NCBI GenBank assembly: GCA_003574685.1
Contig: QOCQ01000010.1
Coordinates: 1 to 64,000 of the forward strand
Length of the DNA: 64,000 nt
Reading direction: 5' to 3'
DNA from: Rhodospirillaceae bacterium SYSU D60007
GTDB taxonomy: Bacteria; Pseudomonadota; Alphaproteobacteria; Reyranellales; Reyranellaceae
Shown one piece after another: positions 25,778 to 34,348 of this stretch. Numbering within the stretch: position 1 is the stretch's first letter; the number at the start of each line of letters is the position of its first letter. A program made the position numbers and the translations under genes. A model generated the notes under the pieces. That model saw only the letters and a program-made list of their open reading frames with translations, ran no database searches and was not told the DNA's origin.

Positions 25778-28246
25778 GTGTCGAAGGTGGCACACACGAG
25801 TCGGAGCGTAGCCCTGATTGCTGTGGATGCATTGATCGCCGTGGCTGGTGTCGTGCTGGCGGCGGGCGGGGCGTGGCTCATCGCGCTGGGCGGCTCCTGG
25901 TACTACCTCGCGGCGGGGCTTGCCTTTGTGGTCACGGCCATCCTGTTGTTTCGCGGCAATCCGGCGGCGCTGTGGGTGTATGCGCTTGTCGTTGCGGCCA
26001 CGTTGGTCTGGGCCTTGTGGGAGAGCGGCCTTGACTGGTGGCCGCTGGCGCCGCGCGGCGATGTCGTCTTCCTGATCGGGCTCTTGCTGCTGACGCCCTG
26101 GGTCAGGCGGGCGCTGGGACCTGCCGGAGCGCCGCTCTGGCGCGGGCCGGGACTGGCGCTGTCGGGCGTGCTGGCGGTCGCGCTGCTCACCGGGATCGCC
26201 GCCTGGTTCACCGATCCGCACCGCATCACCGGCACGGCGCCGACAGCGCGCGCACAGGTGCCCGATGACGCGCAGGGTATTCCTGCCGGCGAATGGCACG
26301 CCTACGGACGCACGGACTTTGGCCAGCGCTATGCCCCGCTGACGCAGATCACGCCGCAGAACGTTTCCCGCCTCAAGGTTGCGTGGACCTATCGCACGGG
26401 CGATATCGCACGGCCGGGCGATCCCGAGGAAACGACGTTCGAGGTCACGCCGCTCAAGATCGGCGAGAGGCTGTTCCTCTGCACGCCGCACCAGTTCGTC
26501 ATCGCGCTCGATGCCACGAGCGGCCGGGAAATCTGGCGCTACGATCCCAAAATCCTCGACAAGCTGGCCTTGCAGCACCTGACCTGCCGCGGACTGTCGT
26601 ACTACCCCGGCCCGTCAACGCCGGCTGCGCCGCCCGCCGAAGCGCCGGCCGCGCCGGCACCACCCGCTGAAGACGGTCCCGTTCCCAACCTGCCGATTGC
26701 AGCCGACGGTGCGAAGACGAGCGACTGCACCGCGATGCTGTTCATGCCCACGGCGGACGGCCGGCTGATTGCGCTCAATCCCGAGGACGGCAGCGTCTGC
26801 CGCAATTTCGGCAACGGGTCCGGGCAGATCAGCCTGTGGCCGCACATGCCTAACGTGCGGCCCGGCGCCTACTACTCGACCTCGCCCGTGGCCATTGCCG
26901 GCAATCTGGTGATCGTCGGGGGCACCGTGCTCGACAATGTCTCGACGCAGGAGCAGTCCGGCGTGATCCGCGCCTTCGATATCGCCACCGGCCGGCTGGT
27001 GTGGAACTGGGACTCCGCGAAGCCGGAGGCAACGGAACCGCTGGGCCCCGGCGAGAAGTACACCCCCAACTCGCCCAATAGCTGGTCGATCCTGAGCGTC
27101 GATGAGGCGCTGGGCCTCGTCTATGTCCCCATGGGCAACCAGCCCCCGGACCAGTGGGGCGGCAACCGCAGCCCCGCCGTCGAGCGTTTCTCCTCCGCGG
27201 TCGTCGCCCTTGAGCTTGCCACCGGCAAGGTCCGCTGGAGCTTCCAGACCGTGCACCACGATCTCTGGGACTATGACGTGCCGTCGCAGCCCAGCCTCGT
27301 TGACCTGACGATTGACGGCCAGACGGTGCCGGCGCTGGTGCAGGCGACCAAGCAGGGCGAAATCTTCGTGCTCGACCGCCGCGACGGCAAGCCGATCCTG
27401 CCCGTGCGGGAAGTCGCGGCGCCGAAGGGCGCGGCGCAGGGCGACCACGTTGCGCCCGAGCAGCCCGTGTCCGCGCTGTCCTTCGCGCCGGCGACGCTGG
27501 AGGAAAGCGACATGTGGGGCGCGACGATGTTCGATCAGCTCGCCTGCCGCATTGAGTTCCGGCGCCTGCGCTACGAGGGCCGCTTCACGCCGCCGTCGAC
27601 GCAGGGCACGCTGGTCCACCCCGGCAATTTCGGCGTCTTCAACTGGGGCAGCATCGCCGTCGATCCCAAGCGGCAGATCGCCTTCGTCACACCGGGCTAT
27701 CTGGCGTTCGTGTCGCGGCTGGTGCCGCGCGCCGATGACACGACGCTTTACGTGCAGGGCGAGAACCGCCCGAAGGGCAGCCTGCCGGCGCTGAACGAGA
27801 ATTTCGGTGCGCCGTTTGCCGTGCAGCTCTACGCCTTCACCTCGTTCCTCGGGCTGCCCTGCAACGAGCCGCCCTGGGGCTACGTCGCCGCCGCCGACCT
27901 CGCGACCGGCCAGGTGATCTGGATGCACAGGAACGGCACCGTGCGCGACCGCGCGCCCATCCCTTTGCCGTTCAAAATGGGCGTCCCGACGCTGGGCGGT
28001 CCCCTCATGACCGCGGGCGGCGTCGCCTTCCTGTCGGGCACGCTCGACTACTACGTGCGCGCCTACGAAGTCACCACCGGCGAGCAGCTCTGGCAAAGCC
28101 GCCTGGCCGCCGGCGGCCAGGCCACGCCGATGACCTACATGGGCAACGACGGCCGCCAGTACCTGCTGGTGATCGCCGGCGGCCACGGCTCGCTCGGCAC
28201 CAAACGCGGCGACCACGTCATCGCCTACGCGCTGCCACAGCAATGA
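25778..28246 (+). CDS. gcd: Membrane-bound PQQ-dependent glucose dehydrogenase
   Basis: 822 aa. Oxidises glucose to gluconolactone in the periplasm and feeds electrons to ubiquinone. Five N-terminal transmembrane helices (residues ~10-145) then a PQQ beta-propeller with the conserved pieces GEWHAYGRTDFGQRYAPLTQI, ALDATSGREIWRYDP, QTVHHDLWDYDVPSQPSL, STQGTLVHPGNFGVFNWGSIAVD and GGPLMTAGGVAFLSGTLD. GTG start at 25778. A Pro/Ala-rich insert at about residues 278-300 (PSTPAAPPAEAP...) is an unusual loop between propeller blades. No pqq biosynthesis genes are here. Upstream lies an inverted-repeat element, so its own promoter must be within or before that. Confidence 0.93.
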   Translation: MSKVAHTSRSVALIAVDALIAVAGVVLAAGGAWLIALGGSWYYLAAGLAFVVTAILLFRGNPAALWVYALVVAATLVWALWESGLDWWPLAPRGDVVFLIGLLLLTPWVRRALGPAGAPLWRGPGLALSGVLAVALLTGIAAWFTDPHRITGTAPTARAQVPDDAQGIPAGEWHAYGRTDFGQRYAPLTQITPQNVSRLKVAWTYRTGDIARPGDPEETTFEVTPLKIGERLFLCTPHQFVIALDATSGREIWRYDPKILDKLALQHLTCRGLSYYPGPSTPAAPPAEAPAAPAPPAEDGPVPNLPIAADGAKTSDCTAMLFMPTADGRLIALNPEDGSVCRNFGNGSGQISLWPHMPNVRPGAYYSTSPVAIAGNLVIVGGTVLDNVSTQEQSGVIRAFDIATGRLVWNWDSAKPEATEPLGPGEKYTPNSPNSWSILSVDEALGLVYVPMGNQPPDQWGGNRSPAVERFSSAVVALELATGKVRWSFQTVHHDLWDYDVPSQPSLVDLTIDGQTVPALVQATKQGEIFVLDRRDGKPILPVREVAAPKGAAQGDHVAPEQPVSALSFAPATLEESDMWGATMFDQLACRIEFRRLRYEGRFTPPSTQGTLVHPGNFGVFNWGSIAVDPKRQIAFVTPGYLAFVSRLVPRADDTTLYVQGENRPKGSLPALNENFGAPFAVQLYAFTSFLGLPCNEPPWGYVAAADLATGQVIWMHRNGTVRDRAPIPLPFKMGVPTLGGPLMTAGGVAFLSGTLDYYVRAYEVTTGEQLWQSRLAAGGQATPMTYMGNDGRQYLLVIAGGHGSLGTKRGDHVIAYALPQQ

Positions 28247-28249
28247 CCC

Positions 28250-28350
28250 TTGGGACCGCGGGCTTCCAGCCCGCATCGGCGCGCGAGTGCCGACCACGCA
28301 GGTTCGCCCTTCGCTCGCTGCGGGCGATGCGGGCAGGATGTTCGTGCTCC
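28250..28350. repeat. Imperfect inverted-repeat element, long form
   Basis: Left part TGGGACCGCGGGCTTCCAGC and right part CGATGCGGGCAGGATGTTCG, ending CTCCC, are imperfect inverted partners. The left part, read reversed, resembles the compact element at 41576-41623 (shared CCCGCATCGGCGCGC). It lies between convergent gcd and the hydratase gene. Confidence 0.45.
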
Positions 28351-28354
28351 CAGA

Positions 28355-29152
28355 TCAGAACTCGTACTTCACCGTCACCTCGCCAAGCCCATCGATGCGG
28401 CCAACGGCGGTGGTGCCGACGGGGATGAACTGGCAGGCGACCATGCTGCCGGTGGAGACGATCATGCCCTTTTTGAGCTGCTTGCCGTGCTCGGCGAGCT
28501 TGTTGGCGACCCAGGCCAGCGAGTTCACGCAATGGCCCATCACGTCGCCGGAAGAGCCGCTGGCCACCACTTCGCCGTCGAACGACACCGTGCCCTTGAG
28601 GCTGGCGAGATCGAGCTTGCGCCAGTCGGGCGTCTCCGGCGCCAGCAGGGAGCCCCAGTTCCACCCCACATCCATGATCAGATGCAGCGCCGAGAGCCGG
28701 CTGTAATCGGCGCCGCGGTCCTCGATCAGCTCGAAGCCGGCGCGGGCCGAGGCGATGTACGGGGTGATGCTCTCCTTGTCATACGGCTTGCCGGCGGGTG
28801 GCGGCGGGACATCGGCATTGACGGTGAGGATGATTTCCAGCTCCAGCCCCAGCCGCGTGTGCTGCGCTGCCTTCAGGGTCACGGCACGCTCGAACACGCG
28901 GTTGCGGCGGATCGGGCCATAGGCCGGGCTGCGCAGGCCGGTCTGTTCCCAGATGGCGGGCGCCGTCAGGCCGATCTTGTAGCCGGCCACATCGCCGTCC
29001 TCGGGGATGATGCGTTTCAGGTACGCGTCCTGGCCGGCATAGGCCGCGGCCTCGCCATCGGGCGTCAGCGCCTTGGGCCACCACCCCACCGTCACCCGGC
29101 TGCGGCGCACGTTCATCAGATAGTCGGCGATCTGTTCGGATGTGACGGCCAT
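28355..29152 (-). CDS. 2-keto-4-pentenoate hydratase-like protein (FAH superfamily)
   Basis: 265 aa. Related to MhpD/DmpE-type hydratases that add water to 2-hydroxypenta-2,4-dienoate in aromatic meta-cleavage. Landmarks: AGYKIGLTAPAIWEQTG, LGLELEIILTVNADV, SARAGFELIEDRGADY, VASGSSGDVMGHCVNSLAWVAN and GMIVSTGSMVACQFIPVGTTAVGRIDGLGEVTVKY. Metal ligands (E-x-E) are visible in LELEI. ATG 29152; the frame is open far upstream in antisense of mobA. Divergent from mobA; no other aromatic-degradation genes nearby, so the substrate is uncertain. Confidence 0.87.
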   Translation of the reverse strand: MAVTSEQIADYLMNVRRSRVTVGWWPKALTPDGEAAAYAGQDAYLKRIIPEDGDVAGYKIGLTAPAIWEQTGLRSPAYGPIRRNRVFERAVTLKAAQHTRLGLELEIILTVNADVPPPPAGKPYDKESITPYIASARAGFELIEDRGADYSRLSALHLIMDVGWNWGSLLAPETPDWRKLDLASLKGTVSFDGEVVASGSSGDVMGHCVNSLAWVANKLAEHGKQLKKGMIVSTGSMVACQFIPVGTTAVGRIDGLGEVTVKYEF

Positions 29153-29246
29153 GGCGTTCCTCTCCCGCGCTTGTCGGCATCCTGCCACGCCCGCCGCAGG
29201 GCAGCCATCCCTTGCGGCAGACAGCGCGGCCTGCCCATAGTCGGGC

Positions 29247-29927
29247 ATGTCACGCGCGCGGCCGTCCGTCGAACAGCCGATCAGAGTGGGAGCGCTGGTC
29301 GGGGCGATCCTGGCCGGCGGGGAAGGGCGCCGGCTGGGGCCGGGCACGGAAAAGCCGTTCCGCCGCCTGCACGGCAAGCCGCTGATTGAGCATGTGCTGG
29401 CGCGCCTGACCCCGCAGGTGGCGGGCGTGGTGATCAGCGCGCATACCGATCCGGGCCGCTTCGAAAGGCTGGGTGTGCCGGTGGTCTCCGATACGGTCGC
29501 GCCGGATCCGGATGGCCGCCGGCCGGGACCGCTGGCGGGGGTGCTGGCGGCCATGGCGTGGGCGCGGCGTACGCATCCGTTCTCGCCCTGGCTGCTGACG
29601 GTGCCCGTCGATGTGCCGTTCCTGCCGCTGGACCTCACGGTCTATCTCGCCGGTCACATGCACGTGCCCGAAGCCGAGATCCTGACGGTGCGCTATCGCG
29701 GCCGTGTGCATCACGCGATCGCGGTGTGGTCGACCGAGCTGCTGCCGGCCCTGACGAAGGCCGTGACGGAGGAGGGGGTGCGCAGCATCGAGCGCTTTGC
29801 CGGCACGCGCGAAACCGCGGTGCTGGAGTGGCCGCGACGGCCGCGGGATCCCTTCCTCAATCTCAACACGCCGGCCGACTGGGCACGCGCCGAAGCATGG
29901 CTGTCACATCAACGTCAAGCGCCTTGA
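29247..29927 (+). CDS. mobA: Molybdenum cofactor guanylyltransferase
   Basis: 226 aa. Transfers GMP from GTP to molybdopterin, making the MGD form needed by NapA. Nucleotide-binding loop GAILAGGEGRRLGPGTEKPF is a divergent version of the GGxSxRMGxDK signature; acceptor region VVSDTVAPDPDGRRPGPLAGVLAAM and PVDVPFLPLDL hold the metal Asp. FLNLNTPADWARA near the end matches the family's N-TP motif. Followed after 49 bp by the bufferin operon on the same strand, probably not functionally linked. Confidence 0.88.
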   Translation: MSRARPSVEQPIRVGALVGAILAGGEGRRLGPGTEKPFRRLHGKPLIEHVLARLTPQVAGVVISAHTDPGRFERLGVPVVSDTVAPDPDGRRPGPLAGVLAAMAWARRTHPFSPWLLTVPVDVPFLPLDLTVYLAGHMHVPEAEILTVRYRGRVHHAIAVWSTELLPALTKAVTEEGVRSIERFAGTRETAVLEWPRRPRDPFLNLNTPADWARAEAWLSHQRQAP

Positions 29928-29976
29928 TTGCGATCTGACGGGCTCCTGGCATATAGACTTGGCAAATGGAGGGACA

Positions 29977-30225
29977 ATGAAGACCACCCAGCTCATGCTC
30001 GTCTCGGCCATTGCGTCGCTCGTGGCCGCTCCGGCGATGGCGCAACAGAAGACGGAAAGCGAGAAGTGCTACGGCATCGTCAAGGCCGGCAAGAACGACT
30101 GCCAGACCGCGACCTCGTCCTGCGCCGGCACGTCCAAGACCGACGGCCAGAAGGATGCGTGGATTGCCGTGCCCAAGGGCACCTGTGAGAAGATCGTCGG
30201 CGCCTCCACCACGCCGAAAAAGTAG
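29977..30225 (+). CDS. bufA: Bufferin precursor peptide, DUF2282/BufA1-type
   Basis: 82-aa precursor: signal peptide to about residue 23 (MKTTQLMLVSAIASLVAAPAMA), then the mature core with four conserved Cys at 31, 42, 49 and 70 in the family pattern EKCYG, KNDCQ, SSCAG, GTCEKIVG. In the described Caulobacter bufferins an MNIO enzyme converts Cys residues to thiooxazoles and the product binds copper in the periplasm; that this protein does so is inference from homology. ATG at 29977 has GGAGGGA upstream. The bufB gene follows 19 bp later. A poor TATAGA at 29952 was seen but no clear -35. Confidence 0.87.
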   Translation: MKTTQLMLVSAIASLVAAPAMAQQKTESEKCYGIVKAGKNDCQTATSSCAGTSKTDGQKDAWIAVPKGTCEKIVGASTTPKK

Positions 30226-30244
30226 CGGCCCGTCCGCGGCGGCC

Positions 30245-31063
30245 ATGCGCGCCGGCATCGGTCTGCGCGCCCGGCATCTCGACGAGATCGTGCAACACGC
30301 CGGGGCGGTTGGCTTTCTCGAGATTCACGCCGAGAACTATCTCGCCGGCGGGCCGGCCTTGCGCAAGGTGGAGCGGCTGCGCCGTGACCACGCCCTGAGC
30401 GTGCACGGCGTGGGCCTGTCGCTGGGCAGTGCCGAGGGGCTGGACGCGACGCATCTGGCGCGGGTCGCGGCGCTGGTCGAGCGGCTGCAGCCGGCCTTCG
30501 TGTCGGAGCATCTGGCGTGGAGCCGGGTGGGCGGCACGTATCTCAACGACCTGCTGCCACTGCCGTATACGGAAGAAAGTCTCGGCGTCGTGACACGCAA
30601 TGTGGAGCGGCTCCAGATGGCGCTGCGCCGGCCGGTGATGATCGAGAATCCGGCGAGCTATCTGGCTTTTGTGCATTCGACGATTCCCGAGCCGGAATTC
30701 CTTGCCGCGCTTGCGACCCGGACCGGCTGCGAATTGCTGTGCGATATCAACAACATCTACGTGTCGGCTGAGAATCTCGGTTTCGAGCCCGGTGGCTATC
30801 TGGAGGCGCTGCCAGCCGTCGCGATCGGGGAATTTCATCTCGCCGGCCACGCCCGCAAGGACGTGGATGGCGAGACCGTCCTGATTGATGATCACGGCTC
30901 GCTGATCTGCGAAGCGGTATGGACACTTTACCGGGACGCCGTTGCCCGTCTTGGCAGCAGGCCGACACTGGTGGAGTGGGACACCGGCGTGCCCGAGCTC
31001 GATGTGCTGCTGGGCGAGGCTTCGCGCGCCGATCGCGAGGCCTCGCGGGCGATGCAGGCATGA
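30245..31063 (+). CDS. bufB: MNIO/DUF692 multinuclear iron oxidase, bufferin-modifying
   Basis: 272-aa TIM-barrel enzyme of the DUF692 family, now called multinuclear non-haem iron-dependent oxidases. Conserved metal-site segments visible in order: EIHAENYL, SVHGVGLSLG, VSEHLAWS, MIENPASY, LCDINNIYVS, GEFHLAGH, DDHG and VEWDTGVP. Start ATG 30245 fits the normal N-terminus GIGLRARHLDEIV. It modifies Cys in the precursor BufA, with BufC as partner. Its stop overlaps the bufC ATG (ATGA at 31060-31063), so the pair is translationally coupled. Confidence 0.93.
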   Translation: MRAGIGLRARHLDEIVQHAGAVGFLEIHAENYLAGGPALRKVERLRRDHALSVHGVGLSLGSAEGLDATHLARVAALVERLQPAFVSEHLAWSRVGGTYLNDLLPLPYTEESLGVVTRNVERLQMALRRPVMIENPASYLAFVHSTIPEPEFLAALATRTGCELLCDINNIYVSAENLGFEPGGYLEALPAVAIGEFHLAGHARKDVDGETVLIDDHGSLICEAVWTLYRDAVARLGSRPTLVEWDTGVPELDVLLGEASRADREASRAMQA

Positions 31064-31851
31064 GTGCGCCGGGACTTTCTGCCTTGCAGGAGGCGTTCCG
31101 CACCCAGCTCCTGAGCGGCGAGGTGCCGGAACTGTCGTCGGTGGCCGGCGGCCGGATCCCGGCTGCGGCACGGCTGCGCATCCATCGCCACCACGTGCTT
31201 GCCAGCCTGACGGCGGCGCTCGCGGCCACCTTTTCAACCGTCGAGGCGGTCGTCGGCCCTGAGTTCTTCGCTGCAATGGCGGGCGCCTTCGTCATGAAAG
31301 CGCCGCCGGCCCAGCCGGTGCTGAGCGAATATGGCGCGGATTTTCCGGCCTTCGCCGCCGCATGGCCCGAGGCCTCCGGCTTGCCGTACCTGGCGGATGT
31401 CGCCCGCCTGGACTGGGCCCTGAACCTCGCTTATGGGGCGCCGCAGGTTCCCGCCCTGCGGCTCGAGGACCTCGCCGCCGTACCGCCCCACGAGCTGCCC
31501 GGTTTGCCGGTGTCCCTGAATCCGGGAGTCGCCATTATTACTTCAGCTTACCCGATCGATCGCATCTGGGTTCTGAGCCATCGCCCCGAAGAAGCCGGCG
31601 ATGATCCCGTCGCGCTGGATAGCGGCGCCGTGCGCTTGCTGGTGTTTCCGCGCGCCGATGACGCTGCCTTCGTCGCTCTGGATGCCTTCGAGGCGGCACT
31701 CGCAGCGAGCCTTCTGGAAGGGAAGGCCCTGGGTGAGGCGTTTGAGGCGGCTGCGGCGGCGTGGCCGGACGCTGACCCGCGTGCAGCCCTGGGCCGACTC
31801 CTGGCCGTGGGCGCCCTTGGCTTGCGGGCGGAAATGGTTACGGATCCGTGA
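31060..31851 (+). CDS. bufC: BufC, DUF2063-domain partner of the MNIO enzyme
   Basis: 263 aa. N-terminal DUF2063 domain (LQEAFRTQLLSGEV...RLRIHRHHVLASLTAALAATFSTVEAVVGPEFF) followed by a winged or helical C-terminal region (WPEASGLPYLADVARLDWALNLAY, LSHRPEEAG). In bufferin operons this protein acts as recognition partner that delivers the precursor to the oxidase. Starts inside the bufB stop; no DoxX-type bufD follows, and the dksA gene comes next after 153 bp. Confidence 0.88.
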   Translation: MSAPGLSALQEAFRTQLLSGEVPELSSVAGGRIPAAARLRIHRHHVLASLTAALAATFSTVEAVVGPEFFAAMAGAFVMKAPPAQPVLSEYGADFPAFAAAWPEASGLPYLADVARLDWALNLAYGAPQVPALRLEDLAAVPPHELPGLPVSLNPGVAIITSAYPIDRIWVLSHRPEEAGDDPVALDSGAVRLLVFPRADDAAFVALDAFEAALAASLLEGKALGEAFEAAAAAWPDADPRAALGRLLAVGALGLRAEMVTDP

Positions 31852-32004
31852 TCTTTTGGGGAATTTGCTGCGCTGCACTACAAAGGCGCAGCGCATTGCA
31901 TCGAAGCGCTTGTTTCCGCACCCCCGGTCCACTATTACTCGCCCGCCCTTGGCGGGGTGCAACAAATCGGCGTTGGTTACAGCGTAGAAGCGAGAGGTTG
32001 CGCA

Positions 32005-32415
32005 ATGATGCTGCCGCAGAATTACCGGCCATCGGACAAAGAACCGTTCATGAACCCGATGCAGCAAGAGTACTTCCGACAAAAGTTGTTGAGCTGGAAA
32101 AACGAACTTCTCGTCGAGTCCAACCAGACACTTCAGAACATGACGGAGGAAAGCCTCGCACAGCCCGACCTGGCAGACCGTGCGACGGCGGAGACGGACA
32201 GGGCCCTTGAACTCAGGACGCGCGACCGGTATCGCAAGCTCATCTCGAAGATCGATGCGGCGCTGCGGCGCCTGGAGGAAGACACCTACGGCTACTGCGA
32301 GGAAACCGGCGAACCAATCTCGCTGAAGCGGCTTGAGGCACGCCCCATTGCCACGCTAAGTGTCGAGGCACAGGAGCGCCACGAGCGCATGGAACGCACC
32401 AAGCGCGACGACTGA
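32005..32415 (+). CDS. dksA: DksA-type transcription factor, single-cysteine zinc finger
   Basis: 136 aa. Binds RNA polymerase and with ppGpp alters rRNA and amino acid promoters. The coiled-coil tip motif DLADRATAE carries the two Asp (D55, D58) and Ala60. The zinc-finger region reads YGYCEETGEPISLKRLEARPIATLS with only C98, so three of four canonical Cys are replaced, as in other alphaproteobacterial DksA proteins. ATG 32005 chosen (MMLPQNYRPSDKEPF is the usual alphaproteobacterial start); upstream open frame to 31957 is not family-like. GAGAGG lies 13 nt before. Confidence 0.93.
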   Translation: MMLPQNYRPSDKEPFMNPMQQEYFRQKLLSWKNELLVESNQTLQNMTEESLAQPDLADRATAETDRALELRTRDRYRKLISKIDAALRRLEEDTYGYCEETGEPISLKRLEARPIATLSVEAQERHERMERTKRDD

Positions 32416-32444
32416 CGTCACCTTTCATTTTCGGGGAGCAGGCG

Positions 32445-32822
32445 ATGAGGAAGACCGCGACCCTGCTGCTCGCCCTCGTGACGGCACTGGTAGCCGGCCC
32501 GCTGCCGTCATGGAGCCAGGCAGACAAGCTGACTGGCCTCGCGGCATGGAATGCGCTGGTCGGCAACACGGTGACCGGTACGCTGGAGAACAGGGAGTTC
32601 GCCGATCACTACCTGCCTGATGGCACCGTGAAGTCCGCTGTCGATGGTGAGACGCTTTCGGGCAAGTGGTCGCTGGAGGGCGAGAGCATCTGCTTCGTCT
32701 ATCCTGGCGAGCCCAAGGAATGCTACGAGATGGAGGTGACGGGCGACACCGCCACTTTCACCGACAAGTCCGGCTACGCCATTCGTGCCCGCATTCTCAA
32801 GGGCAATCCGAAGAATCTCTGA
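32445..32822 (+). CDS. Small secreted protein, beta-rich
   Basis: 125 aa. Signal peptide MRKTATLLLALVTALVAGP...WSQA. Mature part is beta-rich with repeated short strands (NTVTGTLENREFADHYLPDGTVK, GETLSGKWSLEGESICFVY, ATFTDKSGYAIRARI) that resemble secreted DUF995/lipocalin-like proteins; I do not recognise it firmly. Two Cys (ICFVY, KECYEM) could pair. It follows dksA by 29 bp and its last 26 bp overlap the convergent DUF421 gene. Confidence 0.7.
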   Translation: MRKTATLLLALVTALVAGPLPSWSQADKLTGLAAWNALVGNTVTGTLENREFADHYLPDGTVKSAVDGETLSGKWSLEGESICFVYPGEPKECYEMEVTGDTATFTDKSGYAIRARILKGNPKNL

Positions 32823-33285
32823 TCCTGTCGGATCTCTTCGGGATGATGCTGATGGAGCCGTTGACCTCCAGCACCGCAAACCTGATGTCTTCCAGCCTTT
32901 CCAGGCCCAGGGACTGACGCGCCGACTCCAGCACGTCTTCCTCATCGACTCGCGCGCGCTTCATGCGCTCCCGCAAGGGTACGCCGTTCTCGACCAGCAC
33001 CATCGGCACACCGTCAAGCAGCTTCCCCACGGACGGTACGTGCGCCTTGAGAAGCGAGAGCCCGATGTCGATGACCAGCAGGGCCGCGATCACGAGGAAG
33101 GCATTGGTGACCGAGAAATCGTCGCCTAGAAGCCCTTGCTGGGTTGCCTCGCCGATGATCAGCAGGAGCACGAAGTCGAAGGTCGTGATCTGTGCCAGCG
33201 TCCGGCGGCCGGAAATGCGGAACACCACGAGCAGAAAAACGTAGATGGCGACGGCTCGGAGAATAGCGTCCATGGCTGGCCTCAC
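32797..33285 (-). CDS. YetF/DUF421 membrane protein
   Basis: 162 aa. Three N-terminal transmembrane helices (IYVFLLVVFRISGRRTLAQITTFDFVLLLIIGEATQQGLLG, AFLVIAALLVIDIGLSLLK) followed by the small soluble YetF domain (DGVPMVLVENGVPLRERMKRARVDEEDVLESARQSLGLERLEDIRFAVLEVNGSISIIPK). The family motif GRRTLAQ and TTFDFV are clear. Function of DUF421 is not established. ATG 33285 overlaps the stop of the upstream gene (33282-33285); an ATG at 33273 is also possible. Confidence 0.88.
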   Translation of the reverse strand: MRPAMDAILRAVAIYVFLLVVFRISGRRTLAQITTFDFVLLLIIGEATQQGLLGDDFSVTNAFLVIAALLVIDIGLSLLKAHVPSVGKLLDGVPMVLVENGVPLRERMKRARVDEEDVLESARQSLGLERLEDIRFAVLEVNGSISIIPKRSDRIRDSSDCP

Positions 33286-33800
33286 GGAAAGACAAACTGG
33301 GTGACCTCCGCCGGCGGCTTGCCGTCCACGGCAAATGCGCTGCGGACCAACCCGGCCCGGCGGGCGCGCACGACCAGGTGCACCGTCAGCGGACCGCCAT
33401 CGCTTCGCTGGAAGCGCAGCTCAATGCCATCTGTCCCGCCGCGCTGCTGCACGGGCAGTGGCTGAATGCTCTCTACTGCGAAGGCGTCGAAGAATGAGTG
33501 ACTGATGATGAGGGTCGCCGGCCCGGCTTCCGCCGGTGCCAATGCGACCCGGATGCCGCTGGAGGCCCCTTGGCGCTCGAAGCGGTCGCAGGAGATTTCA
33601 AGCGCGCCGGACGGATCCCGGATTGTTGTGGAACTGAGTGGGCCGGCACCAAAGCCACCCACCAGGGCAAGGACCACGAGGATGCCGAGCACGAGCCAGC
33701 CGATGCGCTCTATACGCCAGGTCCGGCGCTGGTAGTCCATGTCCTCCGCAATGGGACGGTTTCGGCTTTCCAGCAATTCGGAAGGCGTTTTCGAGGGCAT
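33282..33800 (-). CDS. Hypothetical membrane-anchored protein paired with DUF421
   Basis: 172 aa. Short cytoplasmic N-terminus (MPSKTPSELLESRNRPIAEDMDYQRRTWRIERIG), one transmembrane helix (WLVLGILVVLALVGGFGAG), then an extracytoplasmic domain of about 120 residues with beta strands (ALEISCDRFERQG, LTVHLVVRARRAG). I do not recognise a named family, but genes of this form commonly precede DUF421 genes. The stop overlaps the DUF421 start codon (ATGA), so the two are coupled. ATG 33800 chosen; an earlier ATG at 33842 is in frame. Confidence 0.75.
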   Translation of the reverse strand: MPSKTPSELLESRNRPIAEDMDYQRRTWRIERIGWLVLGILVVLALVGGFGAGPLSSTTIRDPSGALEISCDRFERQGASSGIRVALAPAEAGPATLIISHSFFDAFAVESIQPLPVQQRGGTDGIELRFQRSDGGPLTVHLVVRARRAGLVRSAFAVDGKPPAEVTQFVFP

Positions 33801-33911
33801 CCACACGGTCCACAAACGGCCACGCCGGAATGCGCATGGCATTCCGGAGCGCTGACCTGCAATCTCGCTCCGCCTGCGGGCTTTCGCGCGGCAGGCGCAG
33901 CGCGGGAACTG

Positions 33912-34232
33912 CTAGCGGCGCCTTACGGCGATGTTGTTGTTGACGGCCTTCACACCATCGACGCCCCGGGCGATCTGCGATGCCCTCGCTGCCTCGGTGG
34001 AGCTGTCAACGACGCCCCCCAATGTCACGATGCCGTTCATCGTCGTGACCGACACGTCGCCGAAATTGACGACGGGATCGTCCACGAGGCGGGCGCGGAT
34101 GGTGTTGGTGATCACGGAATCTTCGGCGTATTCGGCAACATCCTGACGCCCCTGAAACACACTGCACGCCGTAACCGGCGCCAGCAGGGCAAGGGCGGCA
34201 AGCAGCCGCACAGTGGCAATCCTTGTACTCAC
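33912..34232 (-). CDS. BON-domain lipoprotein
   Basis: 106 aa from GTG 34232, which has AAGGAG six nt upstream; an in-frame ATG at 34250 lacks such a site. Lipoprotein signal peptide (STRIATVRLLAALALLAPVTAC) with a C after PVTA. The remainder is one BON domain, two beta-alpha units: NTIRARLVDDPVVNFGDVSVTTMNGIVTLGGVVDSSTEAARASQIARGVDGVKAVNNNIAV. BON domains associate with membranes or phospholipid in osmotically induced and secretin proteins. No operon partner is evident. Confidence 0.88.
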   Translation of the reverse strand: MSTRIATVRLLAALALLAPVTACSVFQGRQDVAEYAEDSVITNTIRARLVDDPVVNFGDVSVTTMNGIVTLGGVVDSSTEAARASQIARGVDGVKAVNNNIAVRRR

Positions 34233-34348
34233 GGTTATCTCCTTGAGCATCCGCCCGTCAACGGACGGTCCTGCACAAGGTTGCCTCGGGACACGCACCG
34301 CCCGGCACGGCGGACGCGGCATCGTTCAACAATGTGAAGCGAATGGGT

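Noticed and set aside
29924-29957. TTGATT and TATAGA as a bufA promoter
   Set aside because: The gap between the boxes is 22 bp, too long for a sigma-70 promoter, and no other clear pair was found.
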